Assembly: GCA_020425085.1 (NCBI GenBank)
Contig: JAGQRW010000018.1
Location: 1-64,000, forward strand
Reading direction: 5' to 3'
Source: Paracoccaceae bacterium
Lineage (GTDB): Bacteria; Pseudomonadota; Alphaproteobacteria; Rhodobacterales; Rhodobacteraceae
Length of the DNA: 64,000 bases
The position numbers and the translations under genes were made by a program. Shown here piece by piece: positions 1 to 8,342 of the stretch; positions within the stretch are counted from its first letter, which is position 1, and every line of letters begins with the position of its first letter. Under the pieces are notes generated by a model. That model made no database searches, was not told the DNA's origin, and worked only from the letters and a program-made list of their open reading frames with translations.

Positions 1-33
1 CCGCCACAGGCTGAACGGGTTCAGATCAACCAT
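1..33 (-). CDS. Third gene of the Nqr-like operon, cut by the window edge
   Basis: Only the first 11 codons are present, reading MVDLNPFSLWR. The ATG overlaps the stop of the NqrB-like gene (ATGGTTGA), the same tight coupling seen between the two genes before it, so it is almost certainly the next gene of that operon. By position it could be an NqrC/RnfG-like, NqrD/RnfE-like or other electron-transfer subunit, but eleven residues do not allow a family call. Confidence 0.5.
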   Translation of the reverse strand, partial: MVDLNPFSLWR

Positions 34-802
34 GCCGTCGTTTCCTTCCTGCAAGCCATGCCGAGATGGCGATTTCATCCAGCAAAGGTGCCGCCAGCGA
101 CACCAGCAGCGCCGCCGACACCGCCATCTGCAAGGGCGCGGCCTGTTGCCATTGCAGCGCGAACAGGATCATCAGTCCGCTGTATAACAGCCCACACAGC
201 CAGCCGCCCAGTCGGGTCGAAGCGGATGCCACCGGATCACCGACCAGCAGCACCAGCACAACCCCGGCAGCAGGCAGCACCGGGCCAACCGCCAGACCGG
301 CCCAAAAGGCCGCAGCCCCAACCAGCGCGGCGGCCAATACGATGCGCGCGGGCATCACCCCCGCCACCATGCCGATCAGCGCCGCCGGGATCGCCGCCCA
401 GGCCAGTGGCAGCGGCAGATCGGGCCAGGCGGCGGCGGGAAATCCGAAGCCGAGGAAGGCCAGCGTCACCGTCGCCGGGTGCAGCACGTTGCGCCCCCAG
501 CCCCCCATCACCAGTTCCGCCATCACCGCACCAAAGCTGATGCCCAGAACCAGCTGGAACAGGCTAAGGTCCACCGGTGCCAGCATCGCCACCGCCAGCG
601 CCGTCAGCGCCCCGGCAAAAGATGGCGGCTGCGCCCGGGCCAGCATGAACACCAGATGCCAGAACCCCGACAGAAACAGCGTCAGGACCAGCCGGCCCAT
701 GGCCGCACTGCCGCCATACCAGAGCCAGGCCAGCGCCATCGGCATCACCGCCGCCAGCAGCACCAGCGCCACCATCTCGCGATCCCACAGGCCCCGTGTC
801 AT
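26..802 (-). CDS. Short NqrB/RnfD-family membrane protein
   Basis: Integral membrane protein of 258 residues related to NqrB and RnfD, the flavin-carrying membrane subunits of the Na+-pumping NADH:quinone reductase and the Rnf complex. Two family signatures are visible: GGWGRNVLHPA near residue 100 (compare GGxGxNxxNPA) and GDPVASAST near residue 188 (compare the DPVSAS/DPVTSP motif). About eight hydrophobic segments can be drawn. It is well below the 350 to 410 residues usual for NqrB/RnfD, and I cannot find the DGxSGAT-type loop whose Thr carries covalent FMN, so it may be a stripped-down variant. Its ATG overlaps the nqrA-like stop by four bases and its stop overlaps the next gene, which indicates translational coupling. 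Family membership is well supported; the exact complex is not. Confidence 0.75.
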   Translation of the reverse strand: MTRGLWDREMVALVLLAAVMPMALAWLWYGGSAAMGRLVLTLFLSGFWHLVFMLARAQPPSFAGALTALAVAMLAPVDLSLFQLVLGISFGAVMAELVMGGWGRNVLHPATVTLAFLGFGFPAAAWPDLPLPLAWAAIPAALIGMVAGVMPARIVLAAALVGAAAFWAGLAVGPVLPAAGVVLVLLVGDPVASASTRLGGWLCGLLYSGLMILFALQWQQAAPLQMAVSAALLVSLAAPLLDEIAISAWLAGRKRRHG

Positions 803-2052
803 GCCGCGTCCTCCTCGATGGCGATGGCATCCAGCATGGCGCGCAACTGCGCCGAGATGTGCGGCTCGGCCCCGGTGACGTAATCGGCCAGCGCCAAGTC
901 TTCCTCCAGCAGCGACAATGCGCCCAGCCTCGTGGCGGCCTCAGAATCGCCCGAGGCAAGTGCGCGGATCAGCGCATGGGCGGGAATATCGCCCCCCAAA
1001 GCCTGTTCCAGCGCCGCCGTCGGTATGATCGGCAGGGGCCGCGCGGCGCGGCGCAGGGCGGCGGCAAACCAGTGGCGATGCGCCGGGGTGCTGGTGCCCG
1101 AAAGGAAGGTTGCCTGCCGGTCGCGCGGGGCCAGCCATTGCGCCTGATGCCCGTCGAGCGCCGATCCGCTGAGCATCCGGTGCGGGCCGGGGCGCAGATA
1201 CCCATGCCCCAGCCCGCGCAGATCGGCGCCTTGCTGGCAGCGCAGCAGGCGGGGTTCACGCAAGGCGGCCCCGGTGACACTGACCAGCCGGGTTTGCGCC
1301 AGCATGCCGGTGGCGATCAGGGCTCCGAAATCGGCCACATCCTCGGCGTGGATATCCCAGACGGGGGCATCCAACCGGGCCGGGTGCAGGCGGTGAATCT
1401 GCATGCCAGCCAACCCTTGCGGATGCAGCGGGCCGCAGCGCACCCGGCGCACCCCGGTCGGGGCGGGCAGATCACCCGCACCAGCCTCGCACAGCCAGAC
1501 CGGCCCTTTGGTCAGCCTCTGCAACGCGGCCAGACCGGCGGCAAATTTGTCCTCCTGTCCGCGCAGGGCAAGGCGCGGATCGGGGGCACCGGGGCGGCTG
1601 TCGCTGGCCATCACGAAGATCGCGGCGGGGGCCTCGTCGCCGCCGGGCATCCGCCCGAAGGGCCGGCTGCGCAGGCTCCGCCACAGGCCGGACTCTTGCA
1701 AAAGCGCGCGCAGGCCGGCCTCGTCCTGCGGCCCGGGCTTGCGGGCGTGGCGATCATCGCCCTCGCGAAACAGCACCACCTGCCCCAGCCGCCGCCCCGG
1801 GGCCAGTTCGATCCGCGCCACGCGACCTGCCATCGGGGCCACCAGTGCAATCCGGGGATCGGCGCGCAGCCTGAGCAACGGCTGGCCCTGGGCCACCAAC
1901 GCATCCTCGCCCACCAGCATATCAACCCGCAATTCCTCGTTGCGTGCGGCGGTAATCGCCGCCTCGTCCGTCAGCATAACCGGGCAATCGCCGGTTGTAG
2001 GAACGGCAATGGCGGGCAAGCGCAGACCCTGGGAATGAAGGCTTGTAAACAT
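799..2052 (-). CDS. nqrA: NqrA-like subunit of a Na+-translocating NADH:quinone reductase-type complex
   Basis: Peripheral subunit of 417 residues resembling NqrA, which docks on the membrane part of the Nqr complex. Recognisable stretches are the N-terminal lipoyl-like segment (residues about 50-95, with VAPMAGRVARIELAPGRR), the LLQESGLW-RPF-P region around residues 115-135, the GLHP-like IHRLHPA segment in the middle, and RMLSGSALDG near residue 295, which matches the NqrA NRVISGSVLSG block. Length is close to the usual 440-450. It is the first gene of a minus-strand operon with the NqrB-like gene and is divergent from a pentaheme cytochrome c, with about 115 bp between the two starts. The ribosome binding site before the ATG is weak. 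True Nqr has six subunits, of which only this and a truncated B-like one are visible before the edge. Confidence 0.75.
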   Translation of the reverse strand: MFTSLHSQGLRLPAIAVPTTGDCPVMLTDEAAITAARNEELRVDMLVGEDALVAQGQPLLRLRADPRIALVAPMAGRVARIELAPGRRLGQVVLFREGDDRHARKPGPQDEAGLRALLQESGLWRSLRSRPFGRMPGGDEAPAAIFVMASDSRPGAPDPRLALRGQEDKFAAGLAALQRLTKGPVWLCEAGAGDLPAPTGVRRVRCGPLHPQGLAGMQIHRLHPARLDAPVWDIHAEDVADFGALIATGMLAQTRLVSVTGAALREPRLLRCQQGADLRGLGHGYLRPGPHRMLSGSALDGHQAQWLAPRDRQATFLSGTSTPAHRHWFAAALRRAARPLPIIPTAALEQALGGDIPAHALIRALASGDSEAATRLGALSLLEEDLALADYVTGAEPHISAQLRAMLDAIAIEEDAA

Positions 2053-2167
2053 CCGGCTTCGGCACGCCCCCGATCTGTTGCGCTTTGTGCCACATGGCCG
2101 GAACGCATTATTCGCCTAGTATGGCCCTGACCCGATTGATGCCGACGACAAAACCGAGGTGAGACCC

Positions 2168-3361
2168 ATGACCGACCCTATCAAGTATCTGGCCGCGATG
2201 GCCATCGGGTTTACTGCCGCACTGGCCACTTTGCCAGCATGGGCGCAGGAAACCAAGGCCACCGCGCCGGAAGCAACCGAAATCCAGCAGTTGGAACAGG
2301 CGCTGTCACCCTATGTCATGCCGAAATCCGGGCCGTTCCGGCCCGACCGGATCGCCATTGCCCAGGCGGCGGCGATTGCGGCCTGGGCAGGCTCGCCGCA
2401 TGCCAATGCCGCATCCGAAGCCTTTTCCCACTGGAACCGCGAGGGTGAAATCCCGCCGTTCTGTGCAAGCTGTCATTCCGGCGCGGGCTTTCGCGAATTT
2501 CACGGCCTTGACGGCAGCGCGCCCGGCATGTCGAAAACCCCGACCCCCACAGGTGGGGTGGTCGATTGCGAAACCTGCCACAATCCGAACCTCGCACAAA
2601 TCGAGAAAGTGCGCTTTCCCAGCGGGCTGATACATCCGGTCGCGACGGTGGGTGAGGCACCTTGCCTTACCTGCCATCAGGGCCTGGCGGCGGGTGCGAC
2701 GGTAAAAAAGGCGGTGGCGGACAAGGATGACGATACGCCGGATGCCGATCTCGGCTTCATCAACCCGCATTACGCGGTTGCCGCCGCCTCCTGGCTGGGC
2801 GGTTATGGCGCATCGGGCTATCACTATCCGGGCAAGGAATATTCCGGCCGGTTCTTCCATGCCCGCCCGGTCACCACCTGTGCATCGTGCCATGATCCGC
2901 ATTCGCTGAAGGTGGCCGAAAAGACCTGCCTGACCTGCCACCAGGAATCCGCCACCGGCGATATTCGCCTTTCACGGCTGAGCTATGACGGAAGCGGCGA
3001 CCTGACCAAGGGCATCAAGGCCGATATCGCCGCCAATGCCAGCGTTCTGAAACAGATGTTCACGGATTACGCCGCCAAGGTGGCGGGCACGGCGTTGGTC
3101 TATGACGGGCACCGCTATCCCTATTTCTTTGCCGATGCCAATGACGACGGGCTGGCGGATGAAAAGGATGGCAAGCCGGTGGCCTATAATTCCTGGACAC
3201 CGCGTCTTGTGAAGGCGGTCTATAACTGGAAATTCGTCACCTCGGATGCCGGCGTCTATGCCCATAACCCGCATTACGCGTTGGAATTGCTATACGATTC
3301 CATCGAAGACCTTGCCGGTCTTATGAATCGCGACTTTGCCGGCATGGGCATTCAGCGATAG
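2168..3361 (+). CDS. Secreted pentaheme cytochrome c
   Basis: Exported multiheme cytochrome c of 397 residues. A Sec signal peptide runs to about residue 26 (hydrophobic core, then ATLPAWAQE). Five CxxCH heme motifs are present: CASCH at about 99, CETCH 134, CLTCH 166, CASCH 238 and CLTCH 254. Extra histidines could give bis-His ligation. The last 140 residues have no heme motif and contain an Asp-rich stretch (DANDDGLADEKDG) that looks like a calcium-binding loop. An in-frame GTG lies nine bases upstream, but GAGGTGAG is well spaced before the ATG at 2168, so I chose that. It is divergent from the NqrA/NqrB-like operon, suggesting it passes electrons to or from that membrane module in the periplasm. 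That link is inference, and I do not recognise a named family such as NrfB or NapC. Confidence 0.8.
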   Translation: MTDPIKYLAAMAIGFTAALATLPAWAQETKATAPEATEIQQLEQALSPYVMPKSGPFRPDRIAIAQAAAIAAWAGSPHANAASEAFSHWNREGEIPPFCASCHSGAGFREFHGLDGSAPGMSKTPTPTGGVVDCETCHNPNLAQIEKVRFPSGLIHPVATVGEAPCLTCHQGLAAGATVKKAVADKDDDTPDADLGFINPHYAVAAASWLGGYGASGYHYPGKEYSGRFFHARPVTTCASCHDPHSLKVAEKTCLTCHQESATGDIRLSRLSYDGSGDLTKGIKADIAANASVLKQMFTDYAAKVAGTALVYDGHRYPYFFADANDDGLADEKDGKPVAYNSWTPRLVKAVYNWKFVTSDAGVYAHNPHYALELLYDSIEDLAGLMNRDFAGMGIQR

Positions 3362-3449
3362 GAAAACAGGTCATTTCAGCCTTGTCTGCGTAGCAAGGGA
3401 GCATCGCCGGTTTGCAGAATGCCGGGATTTCAACCCGTCTGGCGGCGGG

Positions 3450-4385
3450 TTAATCCGGCAACGGAACAAACTCATATCGATCATCAACTGGCAGATCAAA
3501 CAGGCCCTTGCCCCAGCGGCCCTGGCGCCATTCCTGTTTTGCGGCTTCAATTTTCTCGCGGCTTGAAGCCACAAAGTTCCACCAGATATAACGCGGCCCG
3601 TTCAGTGTGGCGCCACCCAACGCCATGATGCGCGCACCCTGCACACCCGCAGTGACGGTGATCTTGTCGCCGGGTCGAAAAACCATCATCCGGCCTGCCT
3701 CGAATTCCTGCCCGGCGATCAGGACCGACCCCCGGGTGACATAGATGCCGCGATCTTCGTGATCATCCGGCAGCGGCATGCGTGCGCCGGGTTCAAGAAC
3801 AACGTCAAGGTAGAAGGTTTCGGAAAACATCGTCGCTGGCGCGGTTTGGCCGTAAGCGGTGCCAAGGATCAGACGGGCCTTGATACCTTCTGATTCGATC
3901 TCGGGCAGGGCGTCCTTGCCGTGATGCTCAAAGACTGGTTCCATATCTTCTCGGTCTTCCGGCAGCGCGATCCAGGTCTGGATGCCAAACAGCGAATGCG
4001 GGCCGCTGCGCCCCTGTCGGGAAGTGCGTTCCGAATGGGTCACACCCTTGCCCGCCACCATCCAGTTCAGCGCACCGGGGTGAATGATCTGATCTGACCC
4101 AATGCTGTCGCGGTGATGGAAATCGCCCTGATAAAGATAAGTGACAGTCCCCAACCCGATATGGGGATGCGGGCGTATGTCGATGCCCTGGCCGGTCAGA
4201 AACTCGGCTGGACCGGCCTGATCAAAGAACACGAACGGCCCGACCATCCGGCGCCGGGGCGCTGGCAATGCGCGTTTCACCTCGAACCCGCCAATGTCAC
4301 GGGCGCGTGGAATGATCAGCGTTTCAATGGCATCAACGCCGGTTTCATCAGGGCAACCGGGAATAAGGGCGGGATTCCAGCTCAT
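3450..4385 (-). CDS. Pirin family protein
   Basis: Bicupin of 311 residues, close to the usual pirin length of about 290. The N-terminal cupin holds the metal-binding pattern RPHPHIGLGTVTYL followed by HHRDS and then GVTHSE, which supply the His/His/His/Glu iron ligands. The C-terminal cupin includes RGIYVTRGSVLI. Bacterial pirins act variously as quercetinases or as regulators of central metabolism; nothing here picks one. The frame stays open far upstream over the MFS gene, but the start is taken at 4385, where AAAGGAGAAAACC gives a good ribosome binding site and the protein begins like other pirins. It lies 59 bp downstream of the MFS gene on the same strand, so the two are probably cotranscribed. 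Confidence 0.88.
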   Translation of the reverse strand: MSWNPALIPGCPDETGVDAIETLIIPRARDIGGFEVKRALPAPRRRMVGPFVFFDQAGPAEFLTGQGIDIRPHPHIGLGTVTYLYQGDFHHRDSIGSDQIIHPGALNWMVAGKGVTHSERTSRQGRSGPHSLFGIQTWIALPEDREDMEPVFEHHGKDALPEIESEGIKARLILGTAYGQTAPATMFSETFYLDVVLEPGARMPLPDDHEDRGIYVTRGSVLIAGQEFEAGRMMVFRPGDKITVTAGVQGARIMALGGATLNGPRYIWWNFVASSREKIEAAKQEWRQGRWGKGLFDLPVDDRYEFVPLPD

Positions 4386-4444
4386 GGTTTTCTCCTTTTC
4401 GACCTGGATCGATCTTGGCAGAGTTCGGGTCAGTTGAACAGCGA

Positions 4445-5728
4445 TCAGCCCTTGATCTCGTCCAGCCCCCTGGTCACCAGAATCGCCGCCAGCGACATTG
4501 CGGCAAAGATCATCAGCGTGACATTGGCCCCGGCCAGCGAGGCCAGGGCGCCGAACAGTCCCGATCCCAGCAAAAGCACCCCGATCACCGTGTTTGACAC
4601 CGCAGTATAGGCGGCGCGGCTGTTCTTGGGTGCCATATCCACCAGATATATCACCCGGCCCTGCCGCACGCCGTGATAGGCGGTCATCAGCATGAACAGA
4701 ACCAGCGGCAATGCCCAGACGGTTCCGGACAGACCGGCCAGATCCAGAAAAACCGCCGCCAGCAGCGACACGGCCCCCGCCATGCCGGAAAACATAAGCA
4801 CCTTGCGGCTGGACCGGTCCGCCAGTCGCCCCCAGATCCACGAACTGAAGAACGATGCAACCGACGAGGCCAGAACCAGCGCCCCCAACCGGTCGAAACT
4901 GCCGTGGCCGGCCTCGGCCCCCAACAGCACGATATACGGCGGCGCCAGTGCCGTTGCCGTCAAAAGCCCGCGCGCCCAGATGAAACGCCGCAACTGCGGA
5001 TCGCGGCGCAGCAATGTCAACTGTTCCAGCGCCGCCGTTCCCGCCTTGCCCGGCGCCGGTTCCTCGCGCAGGGTGGAAAAGAAGATGCCGGCAGCCAACC
5101 AAAGCAAGGCCGCAAGTGCGATTGCCATCAGCACCAGTGTCGCGCGATCCACCAGCCCCGACATGAGAACCAGCGCAAAGATCACCACAGCGCCGGCACC
5201 CAGCGAAGTGGCAACGCCGGTTGCCGCACCGCGCCGCGACTGGCCCACCGTTTTGCCCAGCACGTCGCTGTAACTGACCGAACAAATGGACCGGGACACT
5301 GCCAGCACCGCCAGCAAGGCGCAGATCACTGCCCCCGCCATTGCCCCGGTCAGCGACATGGCGGCCAGAACGATTCCCGCCGCCGCAGCACCTTGCCCGA
5401 TACTGCCCGCGACCCAGGCCCATTTGCGCCGTGCCATGGCATGCACAAAGGGGGCGGTGAACAACTGCGGCAGCAACGCGCCCGCCTCGCGGATCGGGAC
5501 CAGCAAGCCGACATAAAATGCCGACGCGCCCAGATGGGCCAGCAGCCAGGACAAGACCAGTTTCGGGTCGATCAGACCGTCGGCGATCTTGCTCATCGAA
5601 AGCGATATGGCATGACGAAGGAAATTCGCCGGTTCAACCCGCGCCTGTGCCTCGGTCAGACCACCCTTGCCGCTGGTGTCGTCCACCAGTGCCTGAAACA
5701 AGGTTTCTTCAAGGTTTTTCATCTTCAA
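4445..5728 (-). CDS. Major facilitator superfamily transporter
   Basis: Membrane transporter of 427 residues with a cytoplasmic N-terminal tail of about 60 residues and roughly ten to twelve hydrophobic helices. Charged loops typical of MFS proteins are seen, for example MARRKWAW after the second helix and GRLADRSSRK near residue 290, the motif-A-like loop at the start of the second half. A second in-frame ATG two codons downstream could be the true start. No substrate can be deduced. It is followed after 59 bp by the pirin gene in the same direction. Resemblance to drug/H+ antiporter-like MFS proteins is only general. Confidence 0.8.
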   Translation of the reverse strand: MKMKNLEETLFQALVDDTSGKGGLTEAQARVEPANFLRHAISLSMSKIADGLIDPKLVLSWLLAHLGASAFYVGLLVPIREAGALLPQLFTAPFVHAMARRKWAWVAGSIGQGAAAAGIVLAAMSLTGAMAGAVICALLAVLAVSRSICSVSYSDVLGKTVGQSRRGAATGVATSLGAGAVVIFALVLMSGLVDRATLVLMAIALAALLWLAAGIFFSTLREEPAPGKAGTAALEQLTLLRRDPQLRRFIWARGLLTATALAPPYIVLLGAEAGHGSFDRLGALVLASSVASFFSSWIWGRLADRSSRKVLMFSGMAGAVSLLAAVFLDLAGLSGTVWALPLVLFMLMTAYHGVRQGRVIYLVDMAPKNSRAAYTAVSNTVIGVLLLGSGLFGALASLAGANVTLMIFAAMSLAAILVTRGLDEIKG

Positions 5729-5854
5729 CTGACCGCCATCAATCGGGTGGCGGTCAGTGGCTTGATTTTCGCAGAAGAGCCGGAAAAATCATAACACAAG
5801 CCTGTACCGCCTTTCCGCCAGCCGATGATAAAAAGCGATCCAGCCTTGAGGCGA

Positions 5855-6301
5855 CTAGCGTATGACCAGAACGGGAATGGGGGTCTTGACCAACACCTCT
5901 GAGGTCTGGCTTCCCAACAACATCTTTTGCACCCCCCGTCGCCCATGCGACGACATCACGATCAAATCGCAGCCGCTCAACTTGGCGACCCGGACGATGG
6001 CTTCGGCAGCGGAATCGTCAATCTCGTGCGTCAGACCCACCGTGATGCCGTATTCCTTTGCGCGGCCTTCAATAAAGGCAAATCGTTCCTTCATCAGGCT
6101 TTCAAGCTGTTGATCATAGCGTGTGGCGACGTTTTCGATACCCGCCTTTTGCGCCGCCCGCGCCGCCTCGGGATGCATGGGTTCTGACACCGACAGGATG
6201 GTAACCTTGGCATCAAGTTGCTTGGCAAGTGCCAATCCATGTTCAAGCCCCTTGCGCGCAAGTTCGGACCCGTCAGTGGCGACAAGAATGTGTTTATACA
6301 T
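5855..6301 (-). CDS. Universal stress protein, single-domain UspA family
   Basis: Cytoplasmic protein of 148 residues, a normal UspA domain length. It opens with MYKHILVATDGS, the family N-terminus, and ends with the ATP-binding loop SHGRRGVQKMLLGS (G, nine residues, then GS) before VLVKTPIPVLVIR. The first glycine of the classical G-x2-G pattern is Ser here. An open frame extends upstream, but the start at 6301 is set by GAAAGGAAATCAC in front of the ATG and by the conserved N-terminus. It lies 199 bp downstream of the phospholipase D-family gene on the same strand. Such proteins often sit in stress or low-oxygen clusters with N-ATPase genes; that link here is inference. Confidence 0.9.
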   Translation of the reverse strand: MYKHILVATDGSELARKGLEHGLALAKQLDAKVTILSVSEPMHPEAARAAQKAGIENVATRYDQQLESLMKERFAFIEGRAKEYGITVGLTHEIDDSAAEAIVRVAKLSGCDLIVMSSHGRRGVQKMLLGSQTSEVLVKTPIPVLVIR

Positions 6302-6500
6302 GTGATTTCCTTTCTGTGACCTGAACCAAGAATTTTCCAGCGCATCCGCAACCGTTGCGCCATCTTGACCCGGATAGGGTGACAGGGCAAGCGGTTCCGG
6401 GCCACGCCACCGCGTGATCTGTGCGACTGGCGGCGGTATCGGCTGGTCAGGGTGCATCCGGGCATGCTGGCATTGTTCCCAACAAAAACGGCAAGTCTTG

Positions 6501-8045
6501 CTAGAGCAGCCATTCCACGGGCAGCCAGCCGATAATCGTCAATGCGAGGCGTTTGACAAGGGTCGTGCCGGGTTCGATACGCGTTTGGATTTCGTCGGAT
6601 GAATTGACCCATGCAAGCCGGCGATTGCGCATCTCGACCCGCCAGGCAAGATCGCCCAGACCTTCATCGAACGCTTGATGCATCATTTCGGCCATGTTCG
6701 TGCTGTGGATCAGCAGGCCCATTTCCGTATTCAGCGTCGCCGAGCGGGGATCGAAATTGAATGAGCCGACGAAAACCCGATCCCCGTCCACGGCAAATGT
6801 CTTGGCATGCAGGTGCGAGCCTGACGATCCGAACGGCCCCAGAATATCATGCGAAGACGGTCCCGCAGCTTGCGCACGCATTTCAAACAGGCCGACATTC
6901 GCGCGCAACAGATCCTCGCGCCGTTTGGCATATCCGGCATGGACCGGCAGCGCATCTGTCGCCTCCAGCGAATTGGTCAGCATCCGAACCGAAACGCCAC
7001 TGTCTATGAGTGCGCCAAGGGCTTTCACACCGGCGGCACCCGGAACGAAATAGGGTGTCACACCGTCAAACCGGTTCCTGATCGGTCCAACCGCGTCAAG
7101 CAGCCGCGATATGAACAGATCGGCGCGCGGCACCGCGTCAAAGCCAACCACCGGATCGTCACTGACCAGAACGACCTTGGTCCATTCCAGCGCCAGTTCA
7201 CCCCGCGCCAGGGAGCCAACGGTATCGGATGCCTCAAGCAACGGGCGATACTTGTTGAACTCGGGTTCTCTTTCGAACCCGTCCAGTGCAGTTGCAATCA
7301 GACGGTTGTCGCTGGCCTGACCCAGAATCTGCGCAGCAGGATAAACCGGTTTTGAATTCCAGTAGCGATCGAAATCCGCCGAAATGGCGGGAACGATGTC
7401 GCCAACCGCCAGAACATCCAGATCAATTTGCAAAGGGTTGATGCCGGTGCCGAAATATTCGTCGCCGACATTGCGCCCGCCCAGAATGCTGGCCCGGCCA
7501 TCAACCGTGAACGCCTTGTTGTGCATCCGGTGATTCAGCCTGAAGAAATCAAAAGCAAAAGACAGCCTTTTGAAGCGGCGCAGCACGAATGGATTATAGA
7601 GGCGGACCTCGATTTCGGGATGGGCGTCAAGTGTCGCCAGAACAGCGTCAAGCCGATCAATGCCGTTGTCATCCAGCAACAGGCGCACCCGCACCCCACG
7701 ATCGGCGGCGCGAAGCAGGGCCTTCAGCATCAGATGCCCGGTCATGTCGGCGCGCCAGATATAATACTGAACGTCGATCGACGACACGGCGGCATTGGCA
7801 AGCAGAATGCGCGCGGTAAAGGCATCAAGGCCGTTTCGCAGGGACGCAATGCCGGTCAACCCATTGTGATCCTTGCCGATTACCTTCAGGGCCGCAGCCA
7901 AGGCGCCGTCTTGGGCAGGCGGCAGCGCGGTGGTGGTCTTGCGCATGGCATTGGCGGGGGCCGGAAAAATCAACCGTAGAACGACAATTGCCACAGCCAG
8001 AAAACCGATGATCAATATCAAGAACAGCAAAATGGTCAGAAACAT
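6501..8045 (-). CDS. Phospholipase D-family protein (cardiolipin synthase-like)
   Basis: Protein of 514 residues with one N-terminal membrane anchor (residues 1-27) and two phospholipase D domains. The two HKD motifs are HNKAFTVDG (about residue 174) followed by ILGGRNVGDEYF, and HAKTFAVDG (about residue 415) followed by FVGSFNFDPRS. Both have the His and Lys of the active site and the downstream Gly-Gly/Ser-Asn pair, so it is predicted active. Such enzymes make cardiolipin by phosphatidyl transfer or hydrolyse phosphodiesters. The long spacing between motifs resembles the ClsC/YmdC-like group, though I cannot prove the substrate. It is divergent from the release-factor-like gene and lies upstream of the UspA gene on the same strand. 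Confidence 0.88.
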   Translation of the reverse strand: MFLTILLFLILIIGFLAVAIVVLRLIFPAPANAMRKTTTALPPAQDGALAAALKVIGKDHNGLTGIASLRNGLDAFTARILLANAAVSSIDVQYYIWRADMTGHLMLKALLRAADRGVRVRLLLDDNGIDRLDAVLATLDAHPEIEVRLYNPFVLRRFKRLSFAFDFFRLNHRMHNKAFTVDGRASILGGRNVGDEYFGTGINPLQIDLDVLAVGDIVPAISADFDRYWNSKPVYPAAQILGQASDNRLIATALDGFEREPEFNKYRPLLEASDTVGSLARGELALEWTKVVLVSDDPVVGFDAVPRADLFISRLLDAVGPIRNRFDGVTPYFVPGAAGVKALGALIDSGVSVRMLTNSLEATDALPVHAGYAKRREDLLRANVGLFEMRAQAAGPSSHDILGPFGSSGSHLHAKTFAVDGDRVFVGSFNFDPRSATLNTEMGLLIHSTNMAEMMHQAFDEGLGDLAWRVEMRNRRLAWVNSSDEIQTRIEPGTTLVKRLALTIIGWLPVEWLL

Positions 8046-8236
8046 TCAGTCAACCTTTTCTTGCGATCCCGGAAGAACCCATGCAGCAATGGCCGCCGGT
8101 CTTTTGCAATCCGCAATCAGGGATCACCCGGCATCGCATAATTCAAAGGCAATGTTGCGGCTTATCCCGGCTTTGTCCAGTTTCAGCAAGGGCGGCCGGA
8201 TGATTGGCCGGAACTGGGCCAATGGGCATCGTCATT

Positions 8237-8256
8237 GATCATCGGTACATATGATC
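8237..8256. promoter_or_regulatory. Short inverted repeat GATCAT-N8-ATGATC between divergent genes
   Basis: A perfect 6-bp inverted repeat with an 8-nt spacer sits in the 297-bp gap between the divergent phospholipase D-family gene (start 8045) and the release-factor-like gene (start 8343). Its symmetry and place would suit a regulator site, but repeats this short occur by chance. I see nothing else in the gap except a weak GAAAAGGA ribosome binding site before 8343. Confidence 0.2.
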
Positions 8257-8342
8257 GCAGCCATGCTATCGGCCCGTCGAATTCCTGAATGGCAGTACCT
8301 ATATCAGTTGGGTAATCCCAAAGGCATTGAAAAGGACACTCC

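Noticed and set aside
3450-5423. A 657-codon open frame covering pirin and much of the MFS gene
   Set aside because: Only the part from 4385 down is pirin; the rest is an antisense-free but wrong-frame shadow of the MFS transporter with Gly/Arg-rich nonsense composition.
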